Assembly: GCA_903907925.1 (NCBI GenBank) | Contig: CAIVQB010000137.1 | Coordinates: 1 to 36,324 of the forward strand | Length of the DNA stretch: 36,324 nt | From: an uncultured Verrucomicrobiota bacterium | GTDB lineage: Bacteria; Verrucomicrobiota; Verrucomicrobiia; Limisphaerales; UBA9464 | Reading direction: 5' to 3' | Shown here: in pieces, positions 33,993-36,324 of the stretch | Layout of the letters: each line of letters begins with the position of its first letter | Position numbering within the stretch: the stretch's first letter is position 1 | The notes under the pieces: generated by a model | Told to the model about the DNA's origin: nothing | Seen by the model: only the letters and a program-made list of their open reading frames with translations | Database searches by the model: none | Made by a program: the position numbers and the translations under genes

Positions 33993-34922
33993 CTCCTCGG
34001 GCATCCAGAAGCGGGCGAAGGTGCGTTCCCAGTTCAATTGTCCGACGACGACTCCGGCGATGATGAAGGCCATCGCGAGGCCGAAGGTTGGACTCGGATG
34101 CTCGAAACCCAGCGCCGCCGCCCAGGCCATCGTCGATCCGGGAATGAGATTTCCAAACAAGGCCACCCGGCTCACCGGCCAGCGGGCGAGGCATTGGTTC
34201 CAGAGTGTGAACGGGATGACGCCGCCGAGCACGATGCAGTAGAGTTGGAGTCCGATGAGGTTCGGGGTGATCGATGGCAGTTTCCCGGCGACAACCAGCT
34301 CAATGAGGGCAATCGGGAGCAGCAGGATTCCGGCGCGCCACATGGAATGCGCGGCGACGGCGGTTCCCGACCAGCCTTCGGCGAGTGCCTTTCCTTGCCG
34401 GCTGTGCAATGTCCAAAACCATCCGGACGCCAAACCCAGAAGTTCACCGAACCAGTGGGAGTCCGCGTTTCTCCGAAGCGACGGCCATAGCAGAATGGCC
34501 ACTCCGCTGAACGCCAATGCCGCCGCGGTCCAACGTCGGAGCCGGTCCCGGGTGGAGAGGACGCCGCCTTCCAGCAGGAGCGCCCAGATCGGCGACAACG
34601 CCAGTTCGAGCGCGAAATGGGAGGCCGGGATGAACCGCAGCGCGGCGTTGCACAGCACGATGTAGGTGGCCATCAGCAGACCACCGCGCCACCACAACGC
34701 CCGGCGCAGGGCGGGTGACGGGGGTGGAATCGGGCCAAACCAGTTCGTCCAACGGATCAGTCCCAGCAGCAGCAGTCCGGCGACGAGGAAACGGGTCGAG
34801 CCGGTCCATGCCGGCGTCCACACGTTCATCATCTGTTTCAAAGCCACATTGTTTCCGCCCCACAGAAAGACCGCGAGGGTCAGGCTGAGGACGATAGGTG
34901 CGGCCGGAGGGCGAGCGGACAC
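33990..34922 (-). CDS. EamA/DMT family transporter
   Basis: The 310-residue product is very hydrophobic, with about 10 membrane helices in two related EamA halves (TLAVFLWGGNNVALKQ at 15-30, and a second half beginning near LLGLASGWFWTLHSR). Such proteins export or import small metabolites, commonly amino acids or nucleotide sugars; the substrate is unknown. It starts with GTG at 34922, with an 84-base divergent spacer to the rhodanese gene. Its stop falls in repeat element copy 2. Confidence 0.85.
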   Translation of the reverse strand: MSARPPAAPIVLSLTLAVFLWGGNNVALKQMMNVWTPAWTGSTRFLVAGLLLLGLIRWTNWFGPIPPPSPALRRALWWRGGLLMATYIVLCNAALRFIPASHFALELALSPIWALLLEGGVLSTRDRLRRWTAAALAFSGVAILLWPSLRRNADSHWFGELLGLASGWFWTLHSRQGKALAEGWSGTAVAAHSMWRAGILLLPIALIELVVAGKLPSITPNLIGLQLYCIVLGGVIPFTLWNQCLARWPVSRVALFGNLIPGSTMAWAAALGFEHPSPTFGLAMAFIIAGVVVGQLNWERTFARFWMPEE

Positions 34923-34936
34923 TTGAAGAGCTTCCC

Positions 34937-34991
34937 GGCTGCCACCGCTGTCTCAAAGTCCAAAGTTCAGGATTGAGCGGTTGCGGCAGCC
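34937..34991. other. Long imperfect hairpin between the EamA and rhodanese genes
   Basis: GGCTGCC (34937-34943) pairs with GGCAGCC (34985-34991), and CCGCT (34945-34949) with AGCGG (34976-34980); a short CAA/TTG pair continues inward. It sits in the divergent spacer, so it may be an operator, a cruciform or an RNA leader structure. There is no T-run on either side. Confidence 0.45.
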
Positions 34992-35006
34992 GCCTAGCGT
35001 TGCCGC

Positions 35007-35375
35007 ATGCAACACAGCCCGGGTTTTCTAAAGATCGTTGAGGAGGCCAAGTCGCGCGTTCATGAAGTAACGCTGGAAGACCTTCGTGCCCGCCTGACTG
35101 CGAATCCGTCGCTGGTGTTGGTCGACGTCCGCGAAGACAACGAATGGGCGGCCGGACACGCTGTCGAAGCGGTGCATCTCGGAAAAGGAATTCTCGAGCG
35201 CGACCTCGAATCCCGCGTTCCGGATCCGGAAACAGAAATCGTTCTCTACTGCGGCGGCGGATTCCGCAGTGCGTTGAGCGCGGAAGCCGCGGGTCGGATG
35301 GGCTATCGCAACGTGGCGTCGCTGATCGGCGGCTACAAGGCGATGGTGACGGCGGGCTGGCCGATGGTCCGGTAA
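35007..35375 (+). CDS. Rhodanese-like domain protein
   Basis: The 122-residue protein is a single rhodanese domain: LVLVDVREDNEWAAGHAVEA (37-56) and the active-site loop YCGGGFRS with Cys82. It can carry sulfur as a persulfide. The substrate is unknown. It lies before the S-box-controlled thrC but has its own intergenic region, so it is probably separate. Confidence 0.9.
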   Translation: MQHSPGFLKIVEEAKSRVHEVTLEDLRARLTANPSLVLVDVREDNEWAAGHAVEAVHLGKGILERDLESRVPDPETEIVLYCGGGFRSALSAEAAGRMGYRNVASLIGGYKAMVTAGWPMVR

Positions 35376-35409
35376 GCTTCCCAAGCGGCCGCGTGGTCGG
35401 TAAAAACCT

Positions 35410-35440
35410 TTGACACGCCCGTCCCTCCTGACGCATTGAT
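35410..35440 (+). promoter_or_regulatory. Putative promoter of the SAM riboswitch-thrC transcript
   Basis: A perfect -35 TTGACA (35410-35415) is followed 19 bases later by an ATTGAT hexamer (35435-35440). It precedes the riboswitch aptamer by 25 bases. The -10 match is partial. Confidence 0.4.
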
Positions 35441-35460
35441 TCGGGCGTCCCGGGTTTCCG

Positions 35461-35592
35461 GGACACTCATCCAGAGTGGCGGAGGGTACGGCCCGACGAT
35501 GCCACGGCAACCGGTCGAACCGGCAGTTCGATGTCCAGGTGCCAATTCCGGTTTGGGAATCCGATTTTGGATTTCCGACAAAGATGAGAAGA
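35461..35592 (+). promoter_or_regulatory. SAM-I riboswitch (S-box) upstream of thrC
   Basis: The S-box core is unmistakable. P1 CTCATC (35466-35471) pairs with GATGAG (35583-35588). The conserved segments ccagagtggcggagg, ggcccgacgatgccac and ggcaacc follow, and ggtgccaattcc comes before P4 (GGAATCC with GGATTTCC). The P3 stem TCGAAC/GTTCGA is also visible. After P1, GATGAGAAGAG (35583-35593) can instead pair with CTCTTCTCATC (35612-35622), so P1 and this hairpin exclude each other. A further 6-bp hairpin lies at 35633-35652. By analogy, SAM binding should lower thrC expression. Confidence 0.93.
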
Positions 35593-35692
35593 GCCGGTTT
35601 GCGTTTTCGCCCTCTTCTCATCCGCGTGTGAAGCGGGCTTTTTGTTGCCCGCGACCCGCGCTGAAACGGCGAAAACGCAGAGTGGCTGTACC

Positions 35693-36324
35693 ATGAGCGA
35701 GAAGAACGGTTTCATGAAGGCGCTGAAGTGCCGCGAGTGCGGACGGGAATACCCGCTCACCGCGACCCACGTCTGCGAGTTTGATTTCGGTCCGTTGGAA
35801 GTCGCCTACGACTACGAGCGGATCCGCGCGACGCTAACCCGCGAGACCATCACCGCCCGCCCGCAATCGATGTGGCGGTATCGCGAGCTCCTCCCGGTCG
35901 CCGGTGAGCCGACCGTCGGCCGCCAGGTGGGCTACACGCCGCTGGTGCGTGCCGATCGTCTCGCGAAACGTCTCGGGATCCGCGAACTCTGGATCAAGAA
36001 CGACGCGGTCAACTACCCGACCCTTTCGTTCAAGGACCGCGTGGTGAGCGTGGCGCTCAGCCGCTCGGTCGAACTCGGATTCAAAACCGTCGCCTGCGCC
36101 TCCACCGGCAATCTCGCGAATTCGGTCGCCGCCAACGCCGCCGCCGCCGGACTCGACGCCTACGTCTTCATCCCGTCCGATCTCGAACAGGGCAAGGTGA
36201 TCAACTCGCTCGTCTATGGCGCGCATGTGATCGGCATCAAGGGCCACTACGACGAGGTCAACCGCCTCTGCGCGGAGATCGCCGGCAAGTACGGCTGGGC
36301 CTTTGTGAACGTCAACATGCGGCC
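35693..36324 (+). CDS. thrC: Threonine synthase (partial, C-terminus beyond the window)
   Basis: The first 210 residues show threonine synthase with an N-terminal zinc-finger-like segment LKCRECGREYPL (C13, C16) and VCEFDFGPLEV (C28). The fourth ligand position is Asp31 rather than the usual Cys. The PLP lysine is in LSFKDRV (K114), and the cofactor loop ASTGNLANSVAANAA follows. The enzyme converts O-phosphohomoserine to threonine. The gene is cut by the window edge. It is preceded by an S-box, tying it to SAM level. The start ATG is at 35693; codons 3-5 (GAGAAGA at 35699-35705) can pair with the freed TCTTCTC at 35613-35619. Confidence 0.93.
   Translation, partial: MSEKNGFMKALKCRECGREYPLTATHVCEFDFGPLEVAYDYERIRATLTRETITARPQSMWRYRELLPVAGEPTVGRQVGYTPLVRADRLAKRLGIRELWIKNDAVNYPTLSFKDRVVSVALSRSVELGFKTVACASTGNLANSVAANAAAAGLDAYVFIPSDLEQGKVINSLVYGAHVIGIKGHYDEVNRLCAEIAGKYGWAFVNVNMR

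Noticed and set aside
33864-34490. 208-residue plus-strand open frame
   Set aside because: Crosses repeat copy B and is antisense to the EamA permease.

Overview
The window looks like a stretch of chromosome from a GC-rich Gram-negative bacterium, most likely a member of the Verrucomicrobiota. This assignment is by inference only. It rests on gene content (lipoprotein, M23 peptidase, NDUFAF7-like methyltransferase, core-MetE-like protein, Rho with a long Gly/Gln/His-rich N-terminus), on secreted proteins of the verrucomicrobial type, and on a conserved tiny Arg/Lys-rich protein. Most genes are housekeeping or metabolic. Many start codons are GTG or TTG, and few genes have clear Shine-Dalgarno sites.

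Layout. 1-1233 is a gene-poor, compositionally odd edge next to a tRNA-Arg(ACG), with one possible broken gene. 1453-3642 (-) holds a sugar isomerase and larC. 3743-3841 (-) is a 32-residue basic protein with its own terminator. 3888-5536 (+) is a lipoprotein coupled to an M23 peptidase. 5469-6674 (-) is a MidA-like methyltransferase. 6746-9482 (+) is tlyA-nadK-lacI, convergent with nadA (9468-10454, -). 10609-11838 (-) is an MFS permease; 11998-13640 (+) holds cysK and sufT; 14026-15606 (+) is rho with a good terminator.

15671-22361 (-) is a dense block. In transcription order it contains a secreted protein, SDR, ROK kinase, SIS protein (frameshifted), core-MetE-like protein, UlaG-like hydrolase, a 52-residue membrane protein, a MEKHLA protein and a Sel1-repeat protein. 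The SDR-ROK-SIS-MetE-like genes are joined by 4-base stop/start overlaps, so they form one translationally coupled unit. Its chemistry is not obvious, and it is the best candidate here for an undescribed pathway.

22542-24420 (-) is rplU-rpmA-obgE with a terminator-like hairpin just before obgE. 24538-26142 (+) is a secreted PQQ-type sugar dehydrogenase. 26245-28840 (-) is prmC-murA-small membrane protein. 28929-29483 (+) is a gamma carbonic anhydrase. 29484-29882 is a hairpin-rich spacer. 29883-33838 (-) is cupin, glutaredoxin and a large UvrA. 33990-34922 (-) is an EamA permease; 35007-35375 (+) is a rhodanese protein. The window ends with a clear SAM-I riboswitch (S-box) directly before a partial threonine synthase gene (thrC).

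Small dispersed repeats of about 55 bases recur in at least three intergenic spacers (near 10558, 33120-33175 and 33915), and a linked 24-base element occurs at 13732 and 33969.
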